NCBI GenBank assembly: GCA_036897625.1
Contig: JAYMTA010001390.1
Coordinates: 1 to 20,212 of the forward strand
Length of the DNA: 20,212 bases
Reading direction: 5' to 3'
Source of the DNA: Pelargonium cotyledonis
Lineage: Eukaryota > Streptophyta > Magnoliopsida > Geraniales > Geraniaceae
A model generated the notes under the pieces. It worked only from the letters and a program-made list of their open reading frames with translations, was not told the origin of the DNA and made no database searches. The position numbers and the translations under genes are program-made. Numbering within the stretch: the stretch's first letter is position 1; each line of letters begins with the position of its first letter. Positions 6,089 to 17,800 of the stretch are shown piece after piece.

Positions 6089-8377
6089 ATGGCTTCTGCA
6101 ACTGCGAATTCGACCCCCACCACCGACCTTTCTTCTTCTTCCCGCGAAGATATCGCCGTCAAGGCCGTCATGAAGCGTTTCGAAGGCCTGGTTGCAGTGA
6201 GGAGCAAGGCCGTAAAGGGAAAAGGAGCCTGGTACTGGGCACACCTTCACCCAGTTCTTATTCGAAACCCAGATACTAATCTTCCCAAAGCGGTCAAGCT
6301 CAAGTGCTCCTTATGCGACGCCGTCTTCTCGGCCTCGAACCCGTCCCGGACCGCCTCCGAGCACCTCAAGCGCGGGACTTGTCCCAATTTCAGTTCCCTC
6401 CTCAGACCCAAATCGCTGGTTTCTCCGTTGCCGATATCGTCTCTTGCTTCTCCCAATTCCCACAACCACAGGAAGCGAAGTTCGTACGTGTCCAATTCGC
6501 TGGCTCTGGTCGAGACCTCTCGGTTCGGAGCTGAGCTCAACTACTCGCCGCCGCAGAATCAGGTTCGTGTGGCGAGCAGTTCTGGGTTGAACCAGCAGCA
6601 TCATTTGGTGTTGTCTGGTGGCAAAGAGGATCTGGGTGCACTGGCTATGTTGGAAGATAGTGTGAAGAAGCTTAAGAGTCCAAAGAACTCTCCTGGTCCG
6701 GTGCTCAGCAAGGACCAGATTGATTCTGCACTTGAGCTGCTCGCTGAATGGTTCTATGAATGTTGTGGTTCGGTCTTGTTTTCGAGCATCGAGCATCCCA
6801 AGTTCCGGGCGTTTCTTAGCCAGGTGGGATTGCCTACCATGCCTCAGAGAGAACTTATGGGTTCTCGGCTTGATTCTAAATTTGACGAGGCCAAGAATGC
6901 CTCTGAAGCTAGAATTAGAGATGCCATGTTCTTCCAAGTTGCCACTGATGGGTGGAAGAGTGAGAATTGTTGTGATTTAGCTTGTGAGGAGGAGAATTTA
7001 GTCAAGTTTACTGTAAACCTTCCCAATGGGACCAGTGTGTTCCATAAGGCAGTGTTCACTGGAGGAGCCGTGGCGTCAAGTTACGCCGAGGAGGTAATGT
7101 GGGAGGCCGTGACGGGTGTATGTGGCAGTGCTGTGCAAAGATGTGCTGGAATAGTTGCAGATAAGTTCCAGGGAAAGGCACTGAGGAACTTGGAGAATCA
7201 GAATCATTGGATGGTTAATATCTCTTGTCAGGTTCAGGGGTTCATTAGCTTGATCAAGGATTTTAGCAAAGAGCTTCCGCTTTTCAGGACTGTCACTGAA
7301 AATTGCTTAAAGCTTGGGAATTTTATCAATAGTAAGTCTCCGGTTAGGAATAGTTTTCAGAAGTACAGGATGCAGGAGTTTGCATATGCTGGTTTGCTCA
7401 GAGTTCCTCCTCATCATTGTGATACGGTGAGGAACTTTGGACCTGTTTATGCAATGTTGGAGGACGTATTGAGCAATGCTCAGGTTCTCCAAATGGTAGT
7501 TTCCAGTGATTCTTATAAGGTGGTGTGTTTGGAGGATCCGATTGCAAGGGAAGTGGCAGGGATGATCAACAGTGAGGGGTTTTGGAATGAGTTGGAGGCA
7601 GTGTATTCATTAGTTAAGCTCATCAAAGGCATGGCTCAAGAGATTGAGGCAGAGAGGCCGTTAATTGGGCAATGTCTCCCTCTATGGAAGGAGTTGAGGG
7701 TGAAAGTGAAGGACTGGTGTGCCAAATTCAATATTGCTGATGGACCTGTTGAAAAACTAGTGGAAAAAAGATTTGGAAAGAACTACCATCCAGCATGGTC
7801 AGCAGCATTTATACTTGACCCACTTTATTTGATGAGAGACGCAAGTGGGAAATACCTTCCACCATTTAAGTGCTTGACACAAGAGCAGGAGAAGGATGTT
7901 GATAAGGTTATAACTAGGCTGGTCTCAAGGGAGGAAGCTCATTTAGCATTGATGGAGCTCATGAAATGGAGATCAGAAGGGCTTGACCCTCTATATGCTC
8001 AAGCTGTCCAGGTTAAACAGCGAGATCCCGTGACTGGGAAGATGAAAATTGCAAACCCCCAGAGCAGTAGACTGGTCTGGGAAACTTGCTTGAGCGAGTT
8101 CAAGTCACTGGGAAAAGTTGCAGTGAGGCTTATCTTCCTCCAAGCAACCTCTTGCAGGTTCAAATGTAACTGGTCTTTCTTGAGATGGTTTTTCATACAT
8201 GGACAATCAAGGGTGGACCTGGACAGGGCTCAGAAGATGATATTCATTGCAGCTCATGCCAAGCTGGAAAGACGGGATTTTTCTAGTGAGGAGGCAAAGG
8301 ATGCAGAGTTGTTTGCTATATCAGGCAGTGACGATGACATGCTCAATGAGGTCTTTGCCGATGCACCCTCAGTGTAA
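6089..8377 (+). CDS. BED zinc-finger protein derived from a hAT transposase (domesticated)
   Basis: A single-exon gene of 762 codons. I chose the ATG at 6089 because its context (AAAATGGCT) is ideal for plants; the frame is open back to 6020, but only non-ATG codons occur there. Residues 73-98 form a BED-type finger (C73-x2-C76 ... H92 ... C98) that would bind zinc and DNA. A basic patch HRKR lies at about 127-130. Residues about 280-420 resemble the DUF659/RNase H-like hAT core, with TDGWKS (D287) and VADKF (D358) at the usual positions of the first two catalytic acids. The C-terminus (about 670-725) resembles the hAT dimerisation region, but FKCNWS (692-696) stands where active relatives carry a glutamate motif (CERNWS type), so cleavage activity is probably lost. 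The protein resembles the conserved plant genes I recall as Arabidopsis At1g12380/At1g62870 (from memory). A nuclear, DNA-binding regulatory role is inferred. No terminal repeats or target duplications flank it. Confidence 0.9.
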   Translation: MASATANSTPTTDLSSSSREDIAVKAVMKRFEGLVAVRSKAVKGKGAWYWAHLHPVLIRNPDTNLPKAVKLKCSLCDAVFSASNPSRTASEHLKRGTCPNFSSLLRPKSLVSPLPISSLASPNSHNHRKRSSYVSNSLALVETSRFGAELNYSPPQNQVRVASSSGLNQQHHLVLSGGKEDLGALAMLEDSVKKLKSPKNSPGPVLSKDQIDSALELLAEWFYECCGSVLFSSIEHPKFRAFLSQVGLPTMPQRELMGSRLDSKFDEAKNASEARIRDAMFFQVATDGWKSENCCDLACEEENLVKFTVNLPNGTSVFHKAVFTGGAVASSYAEEVMWEAVTGVCGSAVQRCAGIVADKFQGKALRNLENQNHWMVNISCQVQGFISLIKDFSKELPLFRTVTENCLKLGNFINSKSPVRNSFQKYRMQEFAYAGLLRVPPHHCDTVRNFGPVYAMLEDVLSNAQVLQMVVSSDSYKVVCLEDPIAREVAGMINSEGFWNELEAVYSLVKLIKGMAQEIEAERPLIGQCLPLWKELRVKVKDWCAKFNIADGPVEKLVEKRFGKNYHPAWSAAFILDPLYLMRDASGKYLPPFKCLTQEQEKDVDKVITRLVSREEAHLALMELMKWRSEGLDPLYAQAVQVKQRDPVTGKMKIANPQSSRLVWETCLSEFKSLGKVAVRLIFLQATSCRFKCNWSFLRWFFIHGQSRVDLDRAQKMIFIAAHAKLERRDFSSEEAKDAELFAISGSDDDMLNEVFADAPSV

Positions 8378-9284
8378 TGCTTTTCTTTTTAACTCCTGTA
8401 GATTACTGAAACTCTAGGATTTTACTGAATTCTTTCTACTGCTCTTTGTTATTTTATCCATATTTACCTCTAGTCACTTCCTTAGAAAGCTATGGTTGGA
8501 AGAGAAGGATTTTGAGAGGGGATTAAACAATGTAATACCTGGAAGTGTTTGACTTCATGATTCAAATGAATCATCTCCTTCCCAACATGAGGTTTTGGGT
8601 TTCTTGGGTTTGTAGAGAAGAAACCTTTTCTTGATCATAAACATGAAACAGGTTGTGTTTGTTAACTTCAGAATTTGTGTCTACATACATGCACACATAC
8701 ACAATGTAGGAACTCACTGTTAGTTGATCAATGATCTCTTCACATCCTTGATTGGTTTTCCCATACTTTTTCTGAGTATATGAATATTCTGTTTGCGTTG
8801 TGGTGACTGTAATTGTGAAATCATCATATTTTGTTACATCTCTTTTTTAGTCCAATGTGTAATTCAGCAGCTGGAGTAGATATAGATTTTAGAACCTCAG
8901 ATCAATTATTCAACAAAATTTTGGAGCTAATGTTCTTATTTTTTATTTTTGTAACCTGGATATCAACTCTCTGAATCTATCTGTGTAGTGGTACTTACAA
9001 TATTGCTGTGTACCGGGCTCATAGTAACATGCACTTCCTAACATTGTTATTTCAAATACAAGATTGGGGAAAAGATGTCAATTAGTACAACTTAAGGAAA
9101 TAGAAATGAGAACAATAGAACATATAAGAGAGTTACCCTTGTTGAGTTTATAATTAGAAGCTGCAGCAATAATGCACGTGAACATATGTTCATCAGTAGA
9201 CAAGTTTCCTGATGCCATTTGTATCAACACAAATTCTCAAATGAGAACCAGGCTTCTAAAGCTAATGGATTATGACTTATTTTA
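8378..9284. other. 3' flank of the hAT-derived gene, no further gene
   Basis: T-rich 3' UTR-like sequence with no clear frame. I could not place the cleavage site with confidence. Nothing resembling a further exon is visible. Confidence 0.5.
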
Positions 9285-9525
9285 CTCCCTCTGCCCCAAA
9301 ATGAGTGTATACTTTCTGTAATACTTATTTCCCAAAATGAGCGTCAACTTTCTTTTTCTTAGTTATGCATGAGTTACTAGGAATATCCCTCAAATAAATT
9401 AGTTAGAATCCCTTTAGTTTGTTACAACAAGAGCACATGATTTGTATGGAAAAAATCCAACTTTAGCTAACTTTTCCTTAATTTTTACAAAAATGGGAAA
9501 GTGGGCACTCATTATGAGATGAACT
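9285..9525 (+). mobile_element. Stowaway-like MITE
   Basis: The left end CTCCCTCTGCCCCAAAATGA follows a TA dinucleotide (9283-9284) and closely matches the Stowaway (Tc1/mariner-type MITE) terminal consensus CTCCCTCCGTCCCAAAAT. About 38 bases later a CCCAAAATGAG phrase recurs. The right end is degraded: GGGCACTCATTATGAGATG (9504-9522) is a plausible mutated inverted copy. There is no coding capacity. The left end is convincing; the right border is approximate. Confidence 0.58.
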
Positions 9526-10379
9526 GAATCTTTCATTTCAAGAGGGTGGAATCGAGGATGCCTAAAATTTTGTAATATACCTGTAGATTTCTCATCTAAC
9601 TGTTCATTTGCTGTTTTCCGATGTATCTGTTTTTGTTATTGCATCTTAAATTTGAGTTTTAGCTTCATATTTTAATCACTCTTCTCACTAATAGAAGCTG
9701 TTGCCAAGTGGTAACTAAGATCCATTTGCCAATATATGTACATAGGCAATTAATGCTAAATGCTATAGATAATTTGAGATGTGCTCGTCATGTCAAAATG
9801 TTTGAGCCTGATTTGCTATGCTTATATATGGGAGGGAAAAAATGTTTTGCCATCATTTCTTCTCTTATATGGCCCTCAGTTTTGTCGGTCTTATTATACT
9901 ACTACGTTTCTACATAAATAAAGATTTGTTAGTTGAGTTTGCTAGAGACAAGGACCCACCCCTATGCATAACCCGTCTCTTCTAGACATTTCCTCTTCTC
10001 CTAATATCATGACACGGGTGTGTAGGAAATGGATTTTGTGCATGACACAGTCCAGTAGGTGCAGAAGAGGCATGCCTGTAAATTAGAAAGCATATTAAAC
10101 GTTCTAAATTTAATGCTTCACTTCATCCTAGGCTATATATTAGCAGTGCCCTAAACTCGAGGATTGGATGAACTTGATCCCAGCAACACCATCAATGTTC
10201 CATGCAAACTGAAGACCTATAACTTTTTTAAAGAGTAGGAAGTACCATGTTCTTGATTGGACAAAATTGCCTGAAACTGCAGTATTGTACCCAAATAGGC
10301 TCACTGAAATTTTATCTTAAATTGTGCTGCTGTCATAATTCTCAAGCATATGTTTTAGATATAATCCCTTGTGTTAAAG
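9526..10379. other. intergenic, no gene seen
   Basis: Scattered short frames without domain resemblance, including one at 9708-9917 that opens with GTG. No RNA gene or bounded repeat was recognised. Confidence 0.5.
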
Positions 10380-10745
10380 GCTTATGGGATTCTTCTTGAT
10401 AAAAGAATCCCTCTAAAGCTGAAGGGAATGTTTTATAGACTACCTATCCACCCAATTTTTTTTGGATGACATTAAAGGTTGGACTTCGAAGCCATAAGGT
10501 GGGGTTAGTTAAGATGAATATGCATAGGTGACTTTATAGTAATACTGGGAAAAATAATATTAGTGAAATATCCTAGCAAGAGTTGGGGTAGCTTCAATGA
10601 AAGATAAGGTGAGGAAAATTTACCTTAGGTGTTCAAGGCATTTTCAATGTAGGAAGGCTAGCCTGTGAGGAAAGGTGAGAGAATTCAGTTAGGAGAGTAG
10701 AAGATCCCAAGGAATTTTGCAAAAAGATTTATGTGGTCAACCGAA
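10380..10745 (+). pseudogene. fossil of an RTE-type LINE reverse transcriptase C-terminus
   Basis: Three consecutive pieces match the region just after the polymerase domain of RTE-clade LINEs. YGILLDKRIPLKLKGMFYR (from 10383) fits the RIPxKLKGKFYR motif. HKVGLVKMNMHR (from 10493) and then NTGKNNISEIS fit the HKxxVAEMRMLRW ... HTRKDKIRNEDI motif. VGVASMKDKVRK (from 10582) fits VGVAxIEDKMREN. Basic SRRSQG-type sequence and KDL follow near 10700-10730. The pieces lie in different frames with several stops, so the element is long dead. The upstream polymerase core and the 3' end are not recognisable. Confidence 0.75.
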
Positions 10746-11318
10746 TTGTATTTGGGCAATGGCTTGGTTATTATGGTCTCACTCTACATATGAGACATTG
10801 TGCGGTCCAACAACCGAGAAAGTTTTGTTTCGAAGAACTTTGATTGCATTTTTGAGGCAACCAATAGCCCTTAGTTGGATCCACTGAAGAATCTGGTGAA
10901 GTATGTCCGGAAGCATATTGATTGTCTGATAATATATTTATTGACAAAGATCTAAGCATGTGCCCTCTATTAGATGTTTTGTTGAATTTAGCATTTGTTG
11001 AGATTACTTGAAAGTATAATTTGTGTAAGCCATGAAGATAACTTGGGCTTGGAATTTCTGAAAGTGTCTTTTTGCTGCAGAATTGGATTTGCTTGAATTT
11101 GTTGTGTGGGTGGCAAACCAGACTTAAGTCTCATGTGGGTCAACCTCAGAAGAGCTTATGAGCAGATCTTTGCAGCGCAAGAAGCATTGTTCACTGATAA
11201 CTCATATACATCACCTTAGGTGTCTGTTTATGAACTGTAGAGCCCCACCACGAGGAGTGGATGTCCATTTCAATGCTTTGGCTGTCATGATCAGAGAAAA
11301 GTGAGAACTCATGGGCCT
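10746..11318. other. intergenic or LINE-derived, no gene seen
   Basis: Probably begins with the remaining 3' part of the LINE fossil, but nothing aligns clearly past about 10745. No open frame of interest. Confidence 0.4.
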
Positions 11319-11340
11319 TCTCTCTCTCTCTCTCTCTCTC
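11319..11340. repeat. (TC)11 microsatellite
   Basis: An uninterrupted TC run of 22 bases. Confidence 0.85.
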
Positions 11341-14300
11341 ACTATTTATTTATTTAATGTTTATTAAGCTAATTACCATCACCTTTGGTAAATTGTATTT
11401 CAAACATTCCTATTAGTTGACCTTCTTGTTCTCTTTCTGGGCCCTATTTCAAACTTTTAACTTCTAGGTTGAATGTTGAAGTTTTCCAGGGTTATTAGTT
11501 ATGTCATGATTGCTTAAAGTTCTTGAGCAAACTGGAAGCAAGAAGGATTGTCGGCATGAGGAGGTATATTAGATGGCTGAAAGGGATATTGCAACAATCC
11601 TTAACTCATTTTTCAGGATCTACCTCTCAGCAGGTATTATTGACCATAACCCAACATTTTGGCGGTACTTATTTCTTAGAATCAGCTTTAGTTTACATTT
11701 TCTGCATTGTACTATGTACACACCCATGCCCTGTGCTGTTAGCCTGCTCTATGGCTCTAATCCAGGGCCAATTTCCTGATATAATTTTGGAAATGGTGGA
11801 TATTCATATTTTAAAAGATATGCTACATCTGGCTGCCAACATAATGCAGGTGTCCCCTAGGTACTATAGACTTGGAGCTGGTTGTCTTAAAGAGATTTGA
11901 CCCCAGGTGTGATGTAGTGTTGGGATGGAGCCTAGCATATGAAAATTGTCTTACTAGTTAGATGCATCACACTACTTCAAAAGGAATATTCTGATTCATG
12001 ACTTCCCTAGTATGATGTATGGACCTATATTGAGCGATATTGACCTAGTAGAGTTATATGTGGTAACACGAGAGTGATAGAGAGTGAAAAGTATGTTGAA
12101 TCAGTACAAGTAAAGGAGAGAGCACTACCGTCAACTATTATTTTCTAAGAAATTTGAAAATGGAACTCAGGTAATGCAGTTTCTGGTGGGTGAAGCATTG
12201 GTTACAATAATACCATGAAAAATATGTGGAAACAGTAGACATAAAGGATAATAACTGAGTAATGAAAAACACTTTATTGAATAGTTAAACTTGGAGATCA
12301 TATAATGCAGGCAGAATAGCAAGATACGTATTTGGTTTTTGGTTGGTCATTGTCTTCTTGTTTATATCAGCTTATTAGTTTTCTAGTTCAAAATAATTAT
12401 CATTCATTGTTTTGACCTTCAAATGGTAACCTTGGAATTTTTTCAAAAAGCCATTCCCAAATAGAAAAGTGCATGAAGCATTGTGGACTCTGAATTTCTT
12501 TGCTGTTACTCTCTGTTGATGTATGCGTATACATTGCTTAGCCACCTTAGTTAGGCATTGTCAGCAGTAAAAAGTGTAAATATGTATATATATACACCAA
12601 GGGAATTTTTTATTTTCACTTTCTTTCTTTTTTTGGCTGAGTGAAATATCAGGGCCACGGGTAGGCAGTAGAGTAGACTGAACATGGAGATAAATAGCTC
12701 TGGTTTTGCTTTGCTACTTGTATGATGGGAAGACAAAGCAAAGGATGTTGTCTGTCGGCTAGGCCGGGCAATGCTGACTGCTCACCTACTGGAATGGAAA
12801 AAAGCTCATTCACTTGTATGGTATGGTTTGATTCTTCACTCCACCCATTTTCTCTTTTAAATGAGAAAGAAATATAATGATGAGTACATAGGACAAGACT
12901 CTCTTTCTACAAGAATCTTCATCCTTTCAATGGACCCCATAATTTAACTTTCTTTCTTTTTTATCTTTCATCCATCTTTTTCTTTCCACTTATACAATTT
13001 TTGATTGTTTTCGAATATGAAGCAGATATATGCAAAATGCGAGATGATATTAAATAGATTGGTTGTACTCATTGCTTGTGACCCCCTCTTCACCGCTTAC
13101 TTTAATGAAATTAACAAGAATTTATCGTTTCCTTCATGATGTGTCAGATAGTGTCTATTATGTTTGGAGATACAACATTACGAAAAGTAATATTTACTAT
13201 TATGCTTTGTTAGAATATCAGCAATGGTTGAACTTGAATGCTACTACTCATGAATCAATAGTTGAGTGCTTTTTGCTTCTTCTTTTTTCTTTCAATATTT
13301 GTTGTGCATATATATATAAAATATTTATTTGATCCAAAGTACTCATTTAGACAAAGAGGATCTACTTGTATAACAACCAGAATTATGACTAGAGATTTTG
13401 GAATGTGCTGTTATTATGACAGGTTCTGATAAATCCATTTACAATGAACTGAGTTGAGCCTTTAATTATGGGTTTGCTTTTGGAAGGAGTCTTTAAATGT
13501 GTTGGCTAAATGGTATGGTTGCGCATTTGGAATGATCTTTGGGTGATTTGATTTTGAGGACTTCATACACTACTGATATACTTGTATGCATTTCAAGATA
13601 TATGTTGGGTGATAGGAAAAAAACTTGATTTGTGAACATTTCTTGTAAAGCTGAAAATGTTAGTACCTGAGTCAGGTGATAAGAGTAATGATGAATTATT
13701 ATTACTGTAGTTGATGATGATGAGAAATAGAGAAATGAAATTATGGTTTTGGTGTAGTATTCTTGTGATATAATTATTGCTTTTGTGTACTGCTTAAAAG
13801 AAAGACAACCACCTAAAACAATTATTTTAGCAGTAAAATTGAAAACATACAGCTCCACATCATGGTCCACTTATAGTTGTCCATGTCTGTTCTATTATAA
13901 ATCATGTGTTTACTTGTTGACTTCTAGCTACTACCTCTACCTACCTAGGGTGGATTAAGTTAATAATGCCATACCATCTTTCTTAGTATTTGATTTGTCT
14001 CGAAATTTCGTTTTAAGAAGTTAGTTATACATGAATTATCAATGACGTTTCTGTAAAAAGTTTATAAAATCTCTTAAATTTGTCACGACACATGTACATG
14101 TGCATGGAGTCTGGAAAAAAATATACTACGCTATAATACTTATTTTGACAGGAGTTGGTAAACAAGGAGCCGAGCCCAATAATTGTCTGCAACCAACCCA
14201 TTGCATTATGGGCTGTAAGATACCCAAAAGCGATATCAGTCATGTCTGTGCTGTGACCGGTTGGGCTTCAAAATTCCACTGCCAAGTGCAAATATATATC

Positions 14301-14750
14301 CACTTCTAATTTAATCTAATTTTATGATCTTTTGTAAGAAGAAAAGATAATTATCTTCTTTCAATTCTATCTTGAGTCTTCAAATTTCAAATTGCTCACC
14401 GCGGTTTCAAGAATTATGGCCAGTGGCCCGTACCGTCCACACGAGCTCACGGAGCGGGTTGGGTTGTGGGTCATTTGTGTACAGCCCTGTATGTATATAT
14501 CAATTAACACTGCCTGTTTATGTCAATTACCATTGTTCCCTACTAATATGCAACACATAGTATCTACATGTGCTGTTTATATGCACAATTGCATCACTTC
14601 ATGAAGGTATTTCCTTTATATGCAGCATCATCATCATCATCCAAACAATTGACATATCATCATAAAAAAATTAACATACACAATATCCTCCAGCTTGCTT
14701 CATATTTTCAATAAAGTTCAACATGTATCTTGGATCATGATCATTCATCT
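11341..14750. other. long intergenic stretch between the two convergent genes
   Basis: AT-rich, with stops in all frames. The longest open stretch (11523-11900) lacks an ATG start and any recognisable domain. Local features are pyrimidine-rich DNA at about 12900-13000, a TA-rich run near 12585-12597, and a slightly GC-richer patch at 14150-14290 carrying several TGGGCT/GCCCA motifs. A short CATCAT run lies at about 14625-14641. The part nearest 14750 should contain the 3' UTR and polyadenylation site of the HIR gene, read leftward; I could not place the site. Confidence 0.45.
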
Positions 14751-14830
14751 GTGGGAAACTTATTCTGACATTTTATCTGAGCACCGGATGCCTCCATGAG
14801 TTCATTGCGTGTTTGATAGCCTATATCCAT
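14751..14830 (-). repeat. diverged tandem copy of the HIR gene's last 26 codons
   Basis: This 80-bp stretch aligns with 14831-14908 (63 of 78 aligned bases, about 81%, two single-base gaps). That segment holds the end of the HIR coding sequence, its stop and the next few bases. On the - strand the copy reads DIGYQTRNELMEASGAQ, matching [17 protein letters not shown] of the gene. It lies in the same frame as the gene, separated only by the stop codon and three codons, and its own frame stays open to TGA at 14741-14743. Confidence 0.85.
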
Positions 14831-14839
14831 CTGGGAAAC

Positions 14840-17800
14840 TTACTCGGCATTTAACTGAGCACTGGATGCTTCCATCAGCCCACTGCGTATCTGATCGCTT
14901 ATATCCCTAACATGACCAGGTCCATGGGGTATAAAAACAGTAGTGTTCTTTGATGAGTTGCCAAGGTCTTTAATTGTGTCAAAATACTGGGTGATCATGA
15001 TAAGATCCATCACCTCCTTGGCTGAGGTGCCTTCCACCTTGTGAGAAAAGTTCAAGATATTCTCTCTTAAACCGTCTGTGATCGCCTGTCTCTGCCTCGC
15101 CACCCCAACCCCACCCAAGTACTTGGCTTCAGCTTCAGCTTCTGCCCTTTTTACTTGAAGTATCTTCTCAGCTTCCCCTTTGTACACACTAGCCAACTGA
15201 AGTCTTTGAGCTGCAAGACACACATAATTTACTTTTTGGTTACATGCAAATAACCTCAAATGGATGATATCACCATATATTGTACCAAACATTTTCACCA
15301 AATTCAAAAACTGACAAATGACCGCCTCCTCAAATATGACAAACATATACTGTTCTTGTATTAATTATCAAAATTTCAGCTCATGTTAATATCAAGAACA
15401 GCTGATCATGCACAAATTATTGGCAGTAACAGATTTACTTAAAATAATGACAAATTGGTAGATGTGTGAATAACTAAACAAAACATAGCATAGGTTGAAA
15501 CTTTTCTGAGTGAAAAAGATACATGGAACTTCTAGCTTCATGATAACAAGACATTGTTCAATGTCTAATCTATCTGTTCATTGACAGAGAAGAGACCAAA
15601 AACTTAGTTCCTGTTGTCAAAATCACTATATTGGTCTAATAATTTACTCAACATTAAGGTTTAAAATGTCAACATTCATAAAACACTCTTCAGAGAGGCA
15701 CTAATAGCTGACGATACATCTATGCTATGAAGCACTGACACTCTCCTCCATCATAGCGTCGGACACACAAATCGGTACTTAAAGTTAAAAATAAATCCGT
15801 CACATAGTTTTTTTAACATGACGAATCACACGTCTGAATCGCGTTGTGAATCGTGTAGCGTGTCGGTATCGGTGAAACATAGCATGTATGCATGTGTATC
15901 TGAAATGTATATCCTTCTCTTCTATGCTATAGTTATAAATATGTCAAGATGCTGAAGAACATTGTATACAATGTAAGAGATAAGTACCTGCATTAATCTC
16001 ATTCATTGCCTTGCGCACAGAAGGATCAGGTATTATGTCAACCATCAGAATGTGCTCTATGCTATATCCATATGCTCCCATTACCTATACCATATTTTCA
16101 AAGTAGGTTGTAAAGTAATGACATGATGTGGAGATGAACATGGTGCGAAAGTACTACATAAGCATGAACAAACAACTAAATTGCCCTCAACAGAAAATAA
16201 GCTAAAATACAATATGTTGCATTCAACTTTTTCCAACAATGCAAAGGAAGTCTGAACTCAAATGAAACAAATTCTACTCAGTTACAGTGCACACTAAGAG
16301 TAATGTCAACCTGGCAATCCAGATTTCAGACATATGCAAATTTTAAAGTTTCCATTTTCCAATGTGATATACCAAAAAGGGTAATCTTATTGTTTCTCTT
16401 TTCTTGTACAATAAACCAACCTGACAGAACTGAGAAGAACTGGAAAATGAGGAAGCAGAGATGAAGAGCCCAACCAAGAATGTATTGCATATATTATGAA
16501 GCCAAAAGGAGGGAAATAAAAAGGTTCAAGCTTTTTAGGAAACTCAATCAAGGAAACTTCTTATTTTCTGTTGGCAAAAACAGTCCCAAGCCTCTAAGCT
16601 GGTTACAAGTAGACTGATGCAGCAATCTGTCCCACAGTGTTATTAACAGCATGGTGTGTGGCTTTAGAAATTTAGGCACAAAAATGAATAAAAAAATTAG
16701 ACAAATCTGTAGTAACAAAGAACATATTACATGATGATGACAAAAAGGATGTTTTGAAATTTTTATCATAAAAAAGGTGCCATGTGACAATTAACAGTAA
16801 TCTAACAAAAAATCTGGTTACCTTCTCAAGTTCCTCCAAGACAGATTTAGCAACCTCACCCTTCTGTTCAAAAAGCTCATCCAAAGTCATCCTTGGAACA
16901 AGAGCTCGCACCACTTGAAAGACAAAACAAGTACATCATTGGAATAAAATTTAATCCAGGAAATAGACAGAAAACTTATAAGATGGTGAAATAATATGTT
17001 TCCAGGAAAGTATGGAAATTACCATCAAATACATAAGCCTGAATCTGTTCTTTTGGGTTTTGCAGCTCATAAAATGCATCATCAGCATTCTCTTTCACTA
17101 TTCGGTATTGAATTGAGCAAAGCAGTTGAACAAATACATTGTCCTGTTTCATGTAACAACTGTTCATACTTCTGATGGTAAAATGGTATTTTAAATTACC
17201 CAAGGCAGGGAAATGAGCAGTCATTTTTTGCATAACAATTCCATAGAATGCCCTACCATAAGATGCATTCTACAGTGCATCTGAATTCCAAACATAAGAA
17301 AATGCCACAAATCTTCAAGCAAACCATATACCCGCCAGTATTGAGTGGCGAGCTACCATTTTCAAATAATTTCACTTGGCATCTGGCAGCCAATTTAAAA
17401 ATATTCCCATTTGGCAACATCCGCTTTGGATAATTGCACAGCTAACTTAACCACTAGACAGAGCTCCAATATCTAACGCGCTCAAAAACTCATTCCATTG
17501 TCTGACCGGCTCTAGGAAGTAACTTCACCATAATCAAATACTCTTATCAATGCTGTTAGACTTCCAACATAGATCTTTTGAGTGCATAACTCAAACTCCT
17601 TGTAGCTACTACCATCTTACAACTACCTAGAAAAAGCTTTCCTTGTAACAACTAGATAATCTTCACTATGGCATTCTGTAATATCCATACAGATAATTGC
17701 CCCTGAATCAGTAACTAACTTCAACAAACCAAACAGGAACAAACCATGAGATCAAGCAAATATACATATGAAAAAGCAATATACAGTTATACACAATTAA

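Noticed and set aside
6311-6937. 208-codon minus-strand frame inside the hAT-derived gene
   Set aside because: It is antisense to a well-supported coding region, has no domain, and is a shadow of codon bias.
9708-9917. 69-codon open frame, + strand
   Set aside because: It has a GTG start and no domain; chance openness is likely.
11523-11900. 125-codon open frame, + strand
   Set aside because: It starts with a non-ATG codon, has no recognised domain, and its composition is like the surrounding intergenic DNA.
12740-12830. Possible microRNA precursor in a GC-richer patch
   Set aside because: No stem with two complementary ~21-base arms could be found, and no known plant miRNA sequence was recognised.
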